From assembly GCF_001877035.1 (NCBI RefSeq), contig NZ_CP015756.1:1975001-2039000 (forward strand): a DNA stretch of 64,000 bases, in the 5' to 3' direction. Source of the stretch: Clostridium estertheticum subsp. estertheticum (lineage in GTDB: Bacteria; Bacillota; Clostridia; Clostridiales; Clostridiaceae). How positions within the stretch are numbered: the stretch's first letter is position 1; the number at the start of each line of letters is the position of its first letter. A program made the translations under genes and the position numbers. Positions 18,647 through 28,045 of the stretch are shown one piece after another. A model generated the notes under the pieces. That model was not told the origin of the DNA and did no database searches. It was given only the letters and a program-made list of their open reading frames with translations.

Positions 18647-21154
18647 ATGTTATTAAAACAGTTTTTATCTATAGAAAAAGTTGAGAATGGCTACTATGTG
18701 AAAGGGGATACGGCAGATATTAAGATGATTTTTATGACGAATGATATTATACGAGTCCGAGTATCATTTGATAAAAAGTGGCAGGAAGAATCTTATACAC
18801 TAGTTATGACAGCTTGGAAAGATCGTTTAGATTACATGTTTCCAGAAGAGCGTAAACAAATAAAGGCGTTGGATATTCCTTTTGAAGAGACAGAAAAAGA
18901 AATTACATTTTATACAAAAACGTTGAAATTTGTAATGTTTAAATCTCCACTACATTTTTGTATATATAAATTAAATGGAGTGAAGCTATATAGTGATGTT
19001 CCAGAGAGAGCTTTTGAGTGTGATCATCTAGGACGAATTTCCCATTATAATGAGATAGACTTCAAAAATGATCATTTTTATGGGTTCGGTGAAAAAACAG
19101 GATATTTAGATAAAATTGGCAAAAGGATGCGTATGACACCTAAGGATGCAATTGGCCATGATCCAGAATTTGGGGATCCTTTATATAAGCATATCCCATT
19201 TTATCTAAAGTTAAACAATAGTAACCGTCATACTCTAGGATTATTTTATCATAATTCCTATGATTCCGTATTTGATATGGGGAATGAAATTAGTGGTTAT
19301 TGGCATCGATATAGTTACTATCAGGCTGATGGAGGAGATATTGATTTATTTTTTATTAATGGACCATCAGTTGAACAAGTTTTAGACAATTATACAAAGT
19401 TAACAGGAAAGCAGGCAATGCCTCCAAAACAAAGCTTAGGGTATACAGCTTCTACTATGTATTATGCTGAACTTGAGAAAGATTGTGACAAGGAAATATA
19501 TGAAGTCATTCAGAAATATTTTGATGAAGAGATGTATATAGATAACTTTAAGTTGGCATCTGGTTATTCTTCTGGAGAAAAAGACAATCTAAGATATACC
19601 TTTAATTGGAATAGAAAGCGATTTCCTAATCCTAAGGATTTTTTTCGGAAAATGAATGAACTAGGTATTAATGTGATACCTAATTTAAAACCAGGTATTT
19701 TACCTAATCATCCTTACAAAGACGAATTTGAAAAAAATGATGTATTTGTTAAAAGTCCAGATGGAAAAGAAGATTATGTTGGTCGTTGGTGGGGAGGTGC
19801 TGGAAGATTTATAGATTTTACTAATCCTTCCGGCAGAGAAATATGGAAAAACTTGCTTAAAGAAACTATTTTAAGTAAAGGAGCTACAACTGTGTGGAAT
19901 GACAATTGTGAATATGATGGTGTAGAAGATCGTAATGCTATATGTGATTTCGATGGAAAAAAAGGCACAATGGCTCAGCTAAAAATTATACATTCAAATT
20001 TGATGGCTTACGTTGGAACACAAGCTATTTCTGAACTTTATCCAAATCGTCGTCCATATATTATCAACCGCGCTGGATTTGCAGGAATTCAGAGATATGC
20101 ACAAACATGGGCAGGAGATAACTTGACGGATTGGCGTACATTAAAATTTAATATAGCAACTATTGTTGGAATGGGATTGTCTGGAGTGGCAAATACAGGT
20201 TGTGACATAGGAGGTTTTGCTGGAGGTGCTCCAGAGGGAGAACTCTTGCTGCGATGGATACAAAATGGTATATTCCAGCCAAGATTTTGTATTAATTCAG
20301 CCAACAATGATAATACTGTTACTCAACCATTTATGTATGAAGAAAATAATGAATTTGTGCGTAATGCATATAGCCAGCGATATAGGATGTTACCATACCT
20401 GTATTCTTTGATGTACGAAGCTCATATTACTGGTAAACCACTAATGCGTCCACTGTTTATGGAGTTCCAGGATGATATTAATTGCTATGATGATCAATAT
20501 ATGACTTTTATGTTTGGACCATCAGTCCTAGTAGCAAATGTGTTGGAAAAGGGAGCGGAATCAAGAAAGATTTATTTACCAGAAGGTTGTACTTGGTATG
20601 ATATGAATCAAAATATGGCTGAATATAAAGGAGGACAAGTAGTAGAAATTCCGGTTACACTTAACAGTATTCCTATGTTCCTAAGAGGTAATGGGATTTT
20701 TATAACAAATGAAGATGTAAAACATATTGCTACTGATAAAATGAAGAGTTTAGATATTTTAATTGGTGGAGAATCAGAAGGAAGTTTCCATTTTTATGAT
20801 GATGATGGTATAACTAATGATTTTAAACAAGGTGTATATGAATATACAGAAATTAATGTAAATGGTGAGGCACGCAAACTAATTTCTTTTAAAACAACAG
20901 GAAGATATGAAAGTGGGATATCTAATCTTAAAATTAAATTAATAAATAAAGAGAAAGGTGCATATTGGGTTTCGGTGGAAAATGAAAGAATACCACGTTT
21001 TCTTAATAAGAGGTCATGGGAAAAAACAGAACAAGGATGGTATTATGAGTTGTCAGACAAGACAGTTTTAGTAAAATGCAAGAAACCAACAAAAAAGGAA
21101 TTTGATATTATAGTTTCTTGTGAAAAATTTGATTTAATTGGTATGGCAGATTAG
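18647..21154 (+). CDS. Glycoside hydrolase family 31, second paralogue
   Basis: 835 residues from the ATG at 18647, which has TAGGAGGA upstream; the longer frame (from 18581) has no ribosome site. It is paralogous to the preceding enzyme along its whole length: FYGFGEKTGYLDK, nucleophile Asp419 (VWNDNCEYD) and acid/base Asp491 (WAGDNLTDW). No export signal. Differences around the active site (NEYE versus CEYD) suggest a different glycosidic linkage or aglycone. A 150-bp gap separates the two genes, so it may be co-transcribed. Confidence 0.92.
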   Translation: MLLKQFLSIEKVENGYYVKGDTADIKMIFMTNDIIRVRVSFDKKWQEESYTLVMTAWKDRLDYMFPEERKQIKALDIPFEETEKEITFYTKTLKFVMFKSPLHFCIYKLNGVKLYSDVPERAFECDHLGRISHYNEIDFKNDHFYGFGEKTGYLDKIGKRMRMTPKDAIGHDPEFGDPLYKHIPFYLKLNNSNRHTLGLFYHNSYDSVFDMGNEISGYWHRYSYYQADGGDIDLFFINGPSVEQVLDNYTKLTGKQAMPPKQSLGYTASTMYYAELEKDCDKEIYEVIQKYFDEEMYIDNFKLASGYSSGEKDNLRYTFNWNRKRFPNPKDFFRKMNELGINVIPNLKPGILPNHPYKDEFEKNDVFVKSPDGKEDYVGRWWGGAGRFIDFTNPSGREIWKNLLKETILSKGATTVWNDNCEYDGVEDRNAICDFDGKKGTMAQLKIIHSNLMAYVGTQAISELYPNRRPYIINRAGFAGIQRYAQTWAGDNLTDWRTLKFNIATIVGMGLSGVANTGCDIGGFAGGAPEGELLLRWIQNGIFQPRFCINSANNDNTVTQPFMYEENNEFVRNAYSQRYRMLPYLYSLMYEAHITGKPLMRPLFMEFQDDINCYDDQYMTFMFGPSVLVANVLEKGAESRKIYLPEGCTWYDMNQNMAEYKGGQVVEIPVTLNSIPMFLRGNGIFITNEDVKHIATDKMKSLDILIGGESEGSFHFYDDDGITNDFKQGVYEYTEINVNGEARKLISFKTTGRYESGISNLKIKLINKEKGAYWVSVENERIPRFLNKRSWEKTEQGWYYELSDKTVLVKCKKPTKKEFDIIVSCEKFDLIGMAD

Positions 21155-21173
21155 GGGTTTTATTATAAAAATA

Positions 21174-21201
21174 ATCTAGCTACTAATTTTAGTAGCTAGA
21201 T
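21174..21201 (+). terminator. Intercistronic hairpin
   Basis: A perfect 12-bp stem ATCTAGCTACTA/TAGTAGCTAGAT with the four-base loop ATTT, 20 bp after the GH31 stop. No T-run follows, so it may be a processing or attenuation element rather than a full stop before the symporter. Confidence 0.6.
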
Positions 21202-21230
21202 ATATTAAATATAAGAAAGAGGAGTTAAAT

Positions 21231-21266
21231 ATGAAAACGTTTATAGACAAAGGCAGCTTTGAATAA
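21231..21266 (+). CDS. Possible 11-codon leader peptide or gene remnant
   Basis: ATG preceded at ideal distance by AGAGGAG encodes MKTFIDKGSFE and stops. The peptide resembles a C-terminal GH31 segment of the first paralogue (FYLDRGSFE), so it may be the relic of a third GH31 gene. A leader peptide for the symporter is also possible, since it sits between a hairpin and the symporter gene. Confidence 0.3.
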   Translation: MKTFIDKGSFE

Positions 21267-21335
21267 AATAACATTTTGGTATTTAGGTAAATTGTTAATT
21301 ATTTAAATAAATTAAATTGAAGAGAGGTAATTAAA

Positions 21336-22841
21336 ATGTTAAAAAAATCTAAAAAGATTACAATAGGTGTGGGTCTTGGTTATGGATTAGTTGATGCTAT
21401 GGGTGGAGGTGCTTTTACAATTATTAGTGCTTTTTTACTCTTCTTCTATATAACTTTTGCCGGATTATCGCCACTACAAGCAGCTTCTATTATTGCTATT
21501 GCTCGTATTGTGGATGCGATTGTTAGTTTAAGCATAGGTAGTATAACAGATAATTTTTATAAAACAAAATTAGGACAAAAGTTTGGACGTCGTCGTTTCT
21601 TTTTATTGATTGGGGTACCTTTAATGGCAGTTTATGCAACGTTATGGGTAACAGGTATGGGATACTTATATTATCTAATCTCTTATTTATTGTTTGAAAT
21701 GATTGCTGCTATGATATTAATTCCATATGAAACATTGCCATCTGAAATGACAAAAGATTTCAATGAAAGAACTATACTTTCTACAGGGAGAATGTTTATT
21801 TCTGCTACAAGTACATTTTTCGCTACTTTTATTCCAGGACAATTGATTAAATATTTTGGTCAAAACAATTCATACGCATATTTTTTTAATGGATGTATAT
21901 TTGCTATAGTATATGCTGTTTGTATATTTATAACATATAAGGTTACTTGGGAAAGAGAACCTTCACCTGAAATGGAAAAAGAATTATTAATTAAAACACG
22001 TGAACATAAAAGTTTTAAGCAGCACCTCGAAACTGTTGTTCATATATTTAATGATTACATATCTACATTTAAAATCAGGAGTTTTAGAAAACATTTAGCT
22101 ATTTATATATTATCATTTACTGCTAAAGATGTATTTAATGCAACCTTCATATTTTTCTGTGTTTATGATTTAAAAGTTACAGCTACTCTCGCTGCTAATT
22201 TGCTTTCACTAAGTATTATCGGTATACCGGTGACTATCCTTGCAGGATTTTTGATGCTTAAGGTAGGCCCTTCTAATTTATTTAAGATAGCTTACTCTAC
22301 AATGATTGTATGTTTACTCGGGTATTATGGTGTATATTTAATTAATCCAGTATCTAAAGTTGCTATTTTATTTATAATTTCCATTGTATATCAAATAGGC
22401 GTATGTGTATTAATATTCACTCCATGGAATGTATTCCCTTTCATTCCAGACGTAGATGAAATGGTTTTTAGAAAAAGACGAGAAGGACTTTTTGCAGCAG
22501 TTATGACTTTCACTAGAAAGAGTAGTGTAGCAATAGCTACACTTATCGTTGGACTTATATTGGAGTATGGAGGATTTGTTAAAGGTAAAACAACACAAAC
22601 ACCTCAAGTAATGCATGTAATTGCATATACCATGGTTATTGGATCTATTGTGTTACTTGTAATGGCGCTACTCATAACTTTTACTTTTAAATTAAATAAA
22701 CAAACACATATCATATTAACAAAAGAAATTGAACGATTGAAAAATAATGGTTCAAAACTTGATGTTGATCCGAAAACAAAAGAAGTTGTTGAAGACCTTA
22801 CTGGATATAAGTATGAAGATGTTTGGAAAGAAATAAGTTAG
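21336..22841 (+). CDS. GPH-family glycoside:cation symporter
   Basis: 501 residues, 12 membrane helices. Features of the glycoside-pentoside-hexuronide (MelB/XylP-like) family are clear: GLGYGLVDAMGGGAF at the N-terminus, IARIVDAIVSLSIGSITDN with the cation-site Asp, and KFGRRRFFLLIGVP in the first cytoplasmic loop. About 40 extra hydrophilic residues at the C-terminus lack an EIIA domain. It presumably imports the oligosaccharide cut by the two GH31 enzymes upstream. AGAGAGG lies before the ATG. Confidence 0.9.
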   Translation: MLKKSKKITIGVGLGYGLVDAMGGGAFTIISAFLLFFYITFAGLSPLQAASIIAIARIVDAIVSLSIGSITDNFYKTKLGQKFGRRRFFLLIGVPLMAVYATLWVTGMGYLYYLISYLLFEMIAAMILIPYETLPSEMTKDFNERTILSTGRMFISATSTFFATFIPGQLIKYFGQNNSYAYFFNGCIFAIVYAVCIFITYKVTWEREPSPEMEKELLIKTREHKSFKQHLETVVHIFNDYISTFKIRSFRKHLAIYILSFTAKDVFNATFIFFCVYDLKVTATLAANLLSLSIIGIPVTILAGFLMLKVGPSNLFKIAYSTMIVCLLGYYGVYLINPVSKVAILFIISIVYQIGVCVLIFTPWNVFPFIPDVDEMVFRKRREGLFAAVMTFTRKSSVAIATLIVGLILEYGGFVKGKTTQTPQVMHVIAYTMVIGSIVLLVMALLITFTFKLNKQTHIILTKEIERLKNNGSKLDVDPKTKEVVEDLTGYKYEDVWKEIS

Positions 22842-22881
22842 TAACATAAAATTGAATTTATGGTTTTTATAATAAATGAGA

Positions 22882-22938
22882 GGATAATAATAGTAGGGAC
22901 ACTTATAACATTCTAAAGTGTCCCTACTATTATTATCC
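22882..22938. terminator. Bidirectional terminator
   Basis: A perfect 23-bp stem (22882-22904 with 22916-22938) and an 11-base loop between converging symporter and oxidoreductase genes. Confidence 0.8.
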
Positions 22939-22947
22939 CTGAAATTC

Positions 22948-23949
22948 TTATAAATCAAGATTTACTATAGTTCTACCTACTAGTTTTCCTTTAAGAATCA
23001 TTTGAATTTTTGAATCTAAATTAGTTAGGCTTTCTTTCTGAACGTTTAAAGTTAAATTATCGGGTTTCCATTCATTTGAAAGCAAATTCCATAGCTTTAA
23101 TCTTAAGTCCATAGGACATTGAACAGAATCTACCCCAAAGAGAGATATACCTCTAAGTATAAATGGGTATACAGTAGTTAAAAGTTCCGGAGAAGCAACA
23201 TTTCCACAACAAGTTACACTTCCACCATATTTAGTGGATTTAAGTGCTGTTGCCAGAATAGTTCCACCGACGGTATCTATTACTCCAGCCCACCTCCCTT
23301 TTAGAAGAGTTCTTCCTGACTTATCATCTATTTCTCCTCTGAGAATTATATCTTTTGCTCCTATTCCTAATAACATATTTTTTGCCTCAGGTTTGCCTGT
23401 AGCGGCAATAACGCTGTATCCAAGTTTAGAGAGTATACTTACTGCACTGCTTCCTACTCCACCAGTTGCACCAGTTACTAATATATCTCCATTAGATGGA
23501 GTAATACCTGATGCTATTAGTTTATATACAGATAAAGCAGCTGTGAAACCTGCGGTTCCATATATCATACTTTCTATCAGCGAAAGATTTTCAGGTAACT
23601 TAACTACCCAGTCAGCAGGAACTCTGATATACTGGCCGTAACCTCCAGGGATGTTCATGCCTAAATCGTATCCTGTAACTATTACAGAATCTCCAACCTT
23701 AAAATTTTCATTTATACTTTCAACCACAATTCCTGCAGCATCTATTCCTGGTGTATGAGGATATTTTTTTGTTACTCCTTTATTGCCAGTTGCCGAAAGA
23801 GCATCTTTATAATTTATTGATGAATACTTTACATTAATTAAGATATCTCCCTCAGGAAGACTAGAAATATCTTTATCTACAATTTCGCTTGAGTAGGTAT
23901 TATTCTCATGTTCACTTACTACCATGGCTTTAAATTTTCTCGTTGTCAT
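22948..23949 (-). CDS. YhdH/AcuI-family quinone oxidoreductase (acryloyl-CoA reductase-like)
   Basis: 333 residues, zinc-free medium-chain reductase. N-terminal GroES-like domain (VKYSSINYKDALSATG, PHTPGIDAAGIV) and Rossmann domain with VTGATGGVGSSAVSILSKLGY (NADPH binding). The YhdH/AcuI group reduces acryloyl-CoA and related enones, protecting cells from reactive acrylate species. A divergent MarR regulator shares its promoter region, as is common for electrophile-responsive oxidoreductases. It lies 13 kb from the inositol/propionate genes, so a metabolic link is only possible. Confidence 0.88.
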   Translation of the reverse strand: MTTRKFKAMVVSEHENNTYSSEIVDKDISSLPEGDILINVKYSSINYKDALSATGNKGVTKKYPHTPGIDAAGIVVESINENFKVGDSVIVTGYDLGMNIPGGYGQYIRVPADWVVKLPENLSLIESMIYGTAGFTAALSVYKLIASGITPSNGDILVTGATGGVGSSAVSILSKLGYSVIAATGKPEAKNMLLGIGAKDIILRGEIDDKSGRTLLKGRWAGVIDTVGGTILATALKSTKYGGSVTCCGNVASPELLTTVYPFILRGISLFGVDSVQCPMDLRLKLWNLLSNEWKPDNLTLNVQKESLTNLDSKIQMILKGKLVGRTIVNLDL

Positions 23950-23975
23950 AAATTTAAACTCTCCTCTCTAAAAAT

Positions 23976-24030
23976 AATAGTTTGACATAAAACTAATTAT
24001 ATATATAAAATAGTTTTATGTCAAACTATT
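23976..24030. promoter_or_regulatory. Double MarR-type operator overlapping the oxidoreductase promoter
   Basis: Two 20-bp arms (23976-23995 and 24011-24030) are perfect inverted repeats of one another around a 15-base AT centre. Each arm is itself a palindromic site, TAGTTT-N6-AAACTA. On the minus strand they contain TTGACA (24024-24019), a 17-bp spacer and TATAAT (24001-23996), a perfect promoter for the oxidoreductase. A repressor bound here would block it directly. Confidence 0.8.
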
Positions 24031-24047
24031 TTACAAGTCAGTTTATA

Positions 24048-24077
24048 TTGACTTATACTTTAACATAAGATTATAAT
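24048..24077 (+). promoter_or_regulatory. Promoter of the MarR gene
   Basis: TTGACT (24048-24053), 18 bp, TATAAT (24072-24077), 50 bp before the start codon. AAGTCA/TGACTT forms a small inverted repeat over the -35. Confidence 0.6.
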
Positions 24078-24126
24078 ATACATAATTATTAAGTTATATA
24101 CATAAGTCTAAAGTTGAGGTTTTTAT

Positions 24127-24555
24127 ATGAATGATAAATATATAATACATTTTATAAGCAGAACTAGAAAAAAAATGATAAGTTTTATCGAAAAGAAATT
24201 ACTTGAAAATGGACTAAATGGATTGATTCCGTCTCATGGGAATATTCTCACTGCTCTATACGAGAATAATGGAAAGTTAACAATGAAGAAAATTGCTGAA
24301 ATAACTAGAAAAGATAAATCAACCATAACACCATTGATAAATAAGCTATTGGAGTATGGATATATAACAAAGGAAAAAGATGAAACAGATAAAAGAGTTA
24401 CTTATATAATAATTACTAGTAGAGGTAATCAGATAAAAGACAAGTATAAGGCTATTTCTAATGAAGTGAATATTACTGCATATAAAGATTTTTCACAAGA
24501 AGAAAAAGTAATATTTTTAAAATTATTAAAGAAAATGAATAATAATTTTAATTAA
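24127..24555 (+). CDS. MarR-family transcriptional regulator
   Basis: 142 residues with a winged helix. The recognition region is LTMKKIAEITRKDKSTITPLINKLLEYGYI and the wing is KDETDKRVTYIIIT. There is no obvious sensing cysteine. It is divergent from the acryloyl-CoA reductase-like gene, with a twin palindrome in between that it probably binds. Start ATG preceded by GTTGAGG. Confidence 0.9.
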   Translation: MNDKYIIHFISRTRKKMISFIEKKLLENGLNGLIPSHGNILTALYENNGKLTMKKIAEITRKDKSTITPLINKLLEYGYITKEKDETDKRVTYIIITSRGNQIKDKYKAISNEVNITAYKDFSQEEKVIFLKLLKKMNNNFN

Positions 24556-24600
24556 AAATAAATCTGACACCATATGAATAATGATGTCAGATTTATTTTT
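24554..24600. terminator. Bidirectional terminator
   Basis: A perfect 16-bp stem (24554-24569 with 24585-24600) with A-run and T-run arms. It overlaps the marR stop codon and faces the end of ulaG. Confidence 0.85.
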
Positions 24601-24626
24601 ATTCCATTGAGATGTAATTTCTCATT

Positions 24627-25691
24627 TTAAAGGAAACATTTAAATGGTAAATCTATGTCTCCATCAAAACAGTCATCAAAACCACGAGGATAATGGTATT
24701 CGCGTTTATCTTTATCTGCAGGATAAATGAATTTTCCTCCTACTTGCCAGATGTATGGAAGGAATTTATATTGCAATCTGTCCTTTTTCATTTCAAATAG
24801 TACATTAATTTCCTCGGTGTCTGCTTGGAAGTTTGACCATATATCATGATGAAATGGAATTACAACTTTAGTATTTAAAGCTTCACCCATTCTAAGTATG
24901 TCTGATGCAGTCATTTTGTCGGTTATGCCTCTAGGATTTTCTCCGAAAGAACCTAGTGCTACATCTATTTGATAATCGTTTCCGTGTTTAGCATAATAGT
25001 TAGAGTAATGTGAATCACCACTGTGATAAATAGTTCCACCTGGTGTTTTTATAATATAATTTACTGCACGTTCATCTATGTTGCCAGGCATTTTACCTGC
25101 TAGAGTAACTTCTTTTGGAACTGTAATTAATGCAGTACGGTCAAATGATTCAAGAGCAATAAGCTCTGTATCTTTAATTTTAACAACATCTCCAGGTTTT
25201 ACTACAATACAACGATTTGCAGGTACGCCCCAGCTAATCCAGAGGTCAACACAAGTTTGAGGTCCTATAAAAGGTACAGATGAATCACAATTTTTTATAA
25301 CTGCAGTTGCTACATTTATATCAATGTGATCATTATGATCATGTGTTGATATTACAGCATCAATTTGTTTAATAGCAAATGGATCTAAAACAAAAGGAGC
25401 TACTCTAAGGTTTGGTTGCAATTTTTTACATCCAGACATTCTTGCCATCTGATGTTCTGGTTTTATTAAAGGATTTTTCATCGTTTTTTTACCTGTGCCA
25501 CACCATAAATCAATACAAAGGTTTGCATTGCCTTCTGATTTTACCCAAAGGCCTGTACAACCAAGCCACCACATTGCAAAGCTACCAGGCTTAACTACTT
25601 CTCTTTCAATTTCTTCATTAAGCCAAGTTCCCCATTGGGGGAAAGTGCTTAGTATCCAGGATTCTCTTGTTATATCATCTATTTTACTCAT
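24627..25691 (-). CDS. ulaG: L-ascorbate-6-phosphate lactonase
   Basis: 354 residues from the ATG at 25691, the length of known UlaG; a four-codon longer frame has no usable ribosome site. Metallo-beta-lactamase fold with the metal motif THDHNDHID (about residues 120-128), plus [12 protein letters not shown] and [12 protein letters not shown]. The start [12 protein letters not shown] and the ending DLPFKCFL are highly characteristic. It opens the lactone ring of L-ascorbate 6-phosphate to 3-keto-L-gulonate 6-phosphate in the cytosol. It is the last gene of the minus-strand ula operon, after the three PTS genes. Confidence 0.96.
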   Translation of the reverse strand: MSKIDDITRESWILSTFPQWGTWLNEEIEREVVKPGSFAMWWLGCTGLWVKSEGNANLCIDLWCGTGKKTMKNPLIKPEHQMARMSGCKKLQPNLRVAPFVLDPFAIKQIDAVISTHDHNDHIDINVATAVIKNCDSSVPFIGPQTCVDLWISWGVPANRCIVVKPGDVVKIKDTELIALESFDRTALITVPKEVTLAGKMPGNIDERAVNYIIKTPGGTIYHSGDSHYSNYYAKHGNDYQIDVALGSFGENPRGITDKMTASDILRMGEALNTKVVIPFHHDIWSNFQADTEEINVLFEMKKDRLQYKFLPYIWQVGGKFIYPADKDKREYHYPRGFDDCFDGDIDLPFKCFL

Positions 25692-25717
25692 ATTATTCAC
25701 CATTCCTTTTATAATTA

Positions 25718-26011
25718 TTATTTTACTTCGTCTAGATTTAAAGCTTCTCTGATTTTACTTTCTATTTCTACTTCCGATAAAAGATTTCTAAGTCCTATAA
25801 TTTTTGTTTTAGAACGGGCATTTGTAAAATTTGATACTAAGGACTCGGAGACAAAAACCATGTCAAAAGAAGATATAACGGATTTTGCCTCACCAACACT
25901 AAGGTGATCAACATCTACGTCAATTTTTAGTTTTTTGAAAACCTTAATAATCTTCATTTTAATCATTTGGCTTGATCCCATTCCATTTCCACAAGCTGCT
26001 AATACTTTCAT
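25718..26011 (-). CDS. ulaB: PTS ascorbate-type EIIB
   Basis: 97 residues. The phospho-acceptor Cys7 sits in the typical loop [12 protein letters not shown] of lactose/ascorbate-type IIB. It passes phosphate from EIIA to the sugar bound by UlaA. It lies 27 bp after the ulaA stop and 26 bp before the ulaG ATG. AAAGGAG lies upstream of the start. Confidence 0.93.
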   Translation of the reverse strand: MKVLAACGNGMGSSQMIKMKIIKVFKKLKIDVDVDHLSVGEAKSVISSFDMVFVSESLVSNFTNARSKTKIIGLRNLLSEVEIESKIREALNLDEVK

Positions 26012-26038
26012 TTTAATATCTCCTTTTTTAATATGAGT

Positions 26039-27505
26039 TTAACAATCAATGTCTACATGTGTAAAATAATTTGATTTATTTTTACGATATTGTATTTGAG
26101 GAATAACGAGCATTGCTACAATTAGAGCAAATACACCAAATATTTTAAATGTATTTGCAAAAACACCGAATGCAGGCCAAATGGTAGCCCAATCAATGTT
26201 ACCATGCCATCCGCCAGTAAGAGGGTTTTGAACTCCTGCACCAAAGAACCATATTGCAAAAGCACCACCTAGTACCTGAAGCATGCCACAGCAAATTGGT
26301 ATTATTGTAGCGGCACGGACACCACCGCGTTTATTAGCAAATACTGCTAAAGTTGCATTATCAAAGAATACTGGTACGAAACCTGTGATAATCATAACCG
26401 GGGAATGAAATATGAGTAACCCTGCGATTGCTATGAACTGACCAAGTGCTCCAAAAACAAAACCATATACAACGGCGTTCTTTGCACCAAATCCATAAGT
26501 AGCGGCGCAATCAACAGCAGGAGTTAATCCTGGTATAAATTTATCAGATATACCTTGGAAAGCTGTTGTAAGTTCTGCAACAAACATTCTAACACCACTC
26601 ATAAGTATAAATAGGTAAACTGAAAATGTTAAAGAGCGATTTATAATATAAGCTGCGAAGGATAATGTTGCTGGAAAGTTACCAGAAGCAACTTTGCCGA
26701 TTGGGTTTTCTAGTCCTCTCATGTACGGTTCACCAAGAATCAACATAATGATACCAAAGAAAACTAACATTAAAGTACCAGCGGTCACAACGTTATCATT
26801 AAATATTGAAAGAAACTTAGGTAATTTTATGTTATCTAGGTTTTTATCTTTATTACCTAGTTTGCCAGCAATTTTATCTGTTAACCAAACTGCTCCCATT
26901 TGCTGATGACCAATAGCAAAACCAGCATTGTCTGTAAGGTTGTTACATGCTTCAACTGTTAAGTTTGAGAATACAGCTTGATATGTACCAACGAGCAAAC
27001 CTACTATAATAGCTCCAGTTGCATTAGCGTAATCAGGTAATGCAAAGAATACAATAAAAGTTGCTGTTGTTGCCTGCTGAAGCATGATATGACCTGTAAG
27101 GAAAAGAGTCCTTATTTTTGTTATTTTACCAAAGGCAACTAATAGTAAGTTCCATAAGAATGCGAACATAAGTGCAATCATAACCATTGAGGCTAATGAA
27201 CCTAAGCTTTTATTTGCAGCAGCTAGTCCAAAATATGGATCAATAACTGCGGCATTCATGTGAAAACGATCATTTAAACCTGCAAGAATAGGTCTGAATG
27301 TAGTAACAAGACCACCAGCACCTATATTCCAAATCATTATGCCAATGATACATTTCATTGTTCCTGCAAAAGTTTCGTGTATTGGTCTTCTTAGAAATAA
27401 ATAACAAATTAATACAATTAAACTAATGAAATATTCTGGTTTTGTAAGAATGTTGTCTGAAAACACTTTAAAGAATCCACTATTCGCAATACTATTAATA
27501 TCCAC
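26039..27505 (-). CDS. ulaA: PTS ascorbate-type EIIC permease
   Basis: 488 residues, about 11 membrane helices, SgaT/UlaA family. Conserved stretches include KCIIGIMIWNIGAGGL, EACNNLTDNAGFAIGHQQMG and a C-terminal HGNIDWATIWPAFGV. It transports and phosphorylates L-ascorbate together with UlaB and UlaC. Size is usual for a free-standing IIC (E. coli about 465). Operon order here is regulator, EIIA, EIIC, EIIB, lactonase. Other vitamin C-like sugars cannot be excluded. Confidence 0.94.
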   Translation of the reverse strand: MDINSIANSGFFKVFSDNILTKPEYFISLIVLICYLFLRRPIHETFAGTMKCIIGIMIWNIGAGGLVTTFRPILAGLNDRFHMNAAVIDPYFGLAAANKSLGSLASMVMIALMFAFLWNLLLVAFGKITKIRTLFLTGHIMLQQATTATFIVFFALPDYANATGAIIVGLLVGTYQAVFSNLTVEACNNLTDNAGFAIGHQQMGAVWLTDKIAGKLGNKDKNLDNIKLPKFLSIFNDNVVTAGTLMLVFFGIIMLILGEPYMRGLENPIGKVASGNFPATLSFAAYIINRSLTFSVYLFILMSGVRMFVAELTTAFQGISDKFIPGLTPAVDCAATYGFGAKNAVVYGFVFGALGQFIAIAGLLIFHSPVMIITGFVPVFFDNATLAVFANKRGGVRAATIIPICCGMLQVLGGAFAIWFFGAGVQNPLTGGWHGNIDWATIWPAFGVFANTFKIFGVFALIVAMLVIPQIQYRKNKSNYFTHVDIDC

Positions 27506-27528
27506 TAATTTGACCCCCTAATTAAATA

Positions 27529-28005
27529 CTATTCTATATGAGATTTGTTTAATTCTCTTGCTAATGCTTCTGGGTCTGTACAATTACGTATAAAGTCCAT
27601 ATTTTCTTCTTCTGAGAGATAATCGCTTAATTTTGAAAGTAAACCAAGATGATCAGTATCATTTACAGCAGCGAGTGTTATAACGATGTCTACAGGATCA
27701 TTTTCGCAATTAAAATGCACTGGCTTTGATAAGGAAAGCAAACTGATACCGGTTTTTAAAACGGTTACATCTGGCCTCGAATGAGATAATGCAAGTCCTG
27801 GTATTATTACAATGTATGGACCATATTCTTCAACAGTTTTAATTGTTAAGTCAATATATCCTTCAGTAATGTAATTTGAGTTAACGAGTAGTTGACCTGA
27901 AAGTCTCATAGCTTCTACCCAATCTTTAGCTGTAGCATTTAAATTAATGTTTTCTGAAAGAATGATGTTTTCATTAAGAATAATATTATTGTTAATTTTA
28001 ATCAC
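27529..28005 (-). CDS. ulaC: PTS ascorbate-type EIIA (start uncertain, perhaps AUU)
   Basis: About 155 residues of mannitol/fructose-type EIIA. The phosphorylated His lies in GLALSHSRPD and AKDWVEAM is the usual N-terminal motif. The frame is open to a TTG at 28104, but that is upstream of the operon's own promoter, so it cannot be the start. The only strong ribosome site (AAAGGAAGTG, 28012-28003) is followed six bases later by ATT at 27996. A GTG at 28005 lies inside the site itself. I give the GTG coordinate as the outer limit; AUU at 27996 (155 aa) fits spacing and family alignment better. Confidence 0.85.
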   Translation of the reverse strand: MIKINNNIILNENIILSENINLNATAKDWVEAMRLSGQLLVNSNYITEGYIDLTIKTVEEYGPYIVIIPGLALSHSRPDVTVLKTGISLLSLSKPVHFNCENDPVDIVITLAAVNDTDHLGLLSKLSDYLSEEENMDFIRNCTDPEALARELNKSHIE

Positions 28006-28045
28006 TTCCTTTATAAAATTAAGTTTTGATATTCTGTATACTTTT

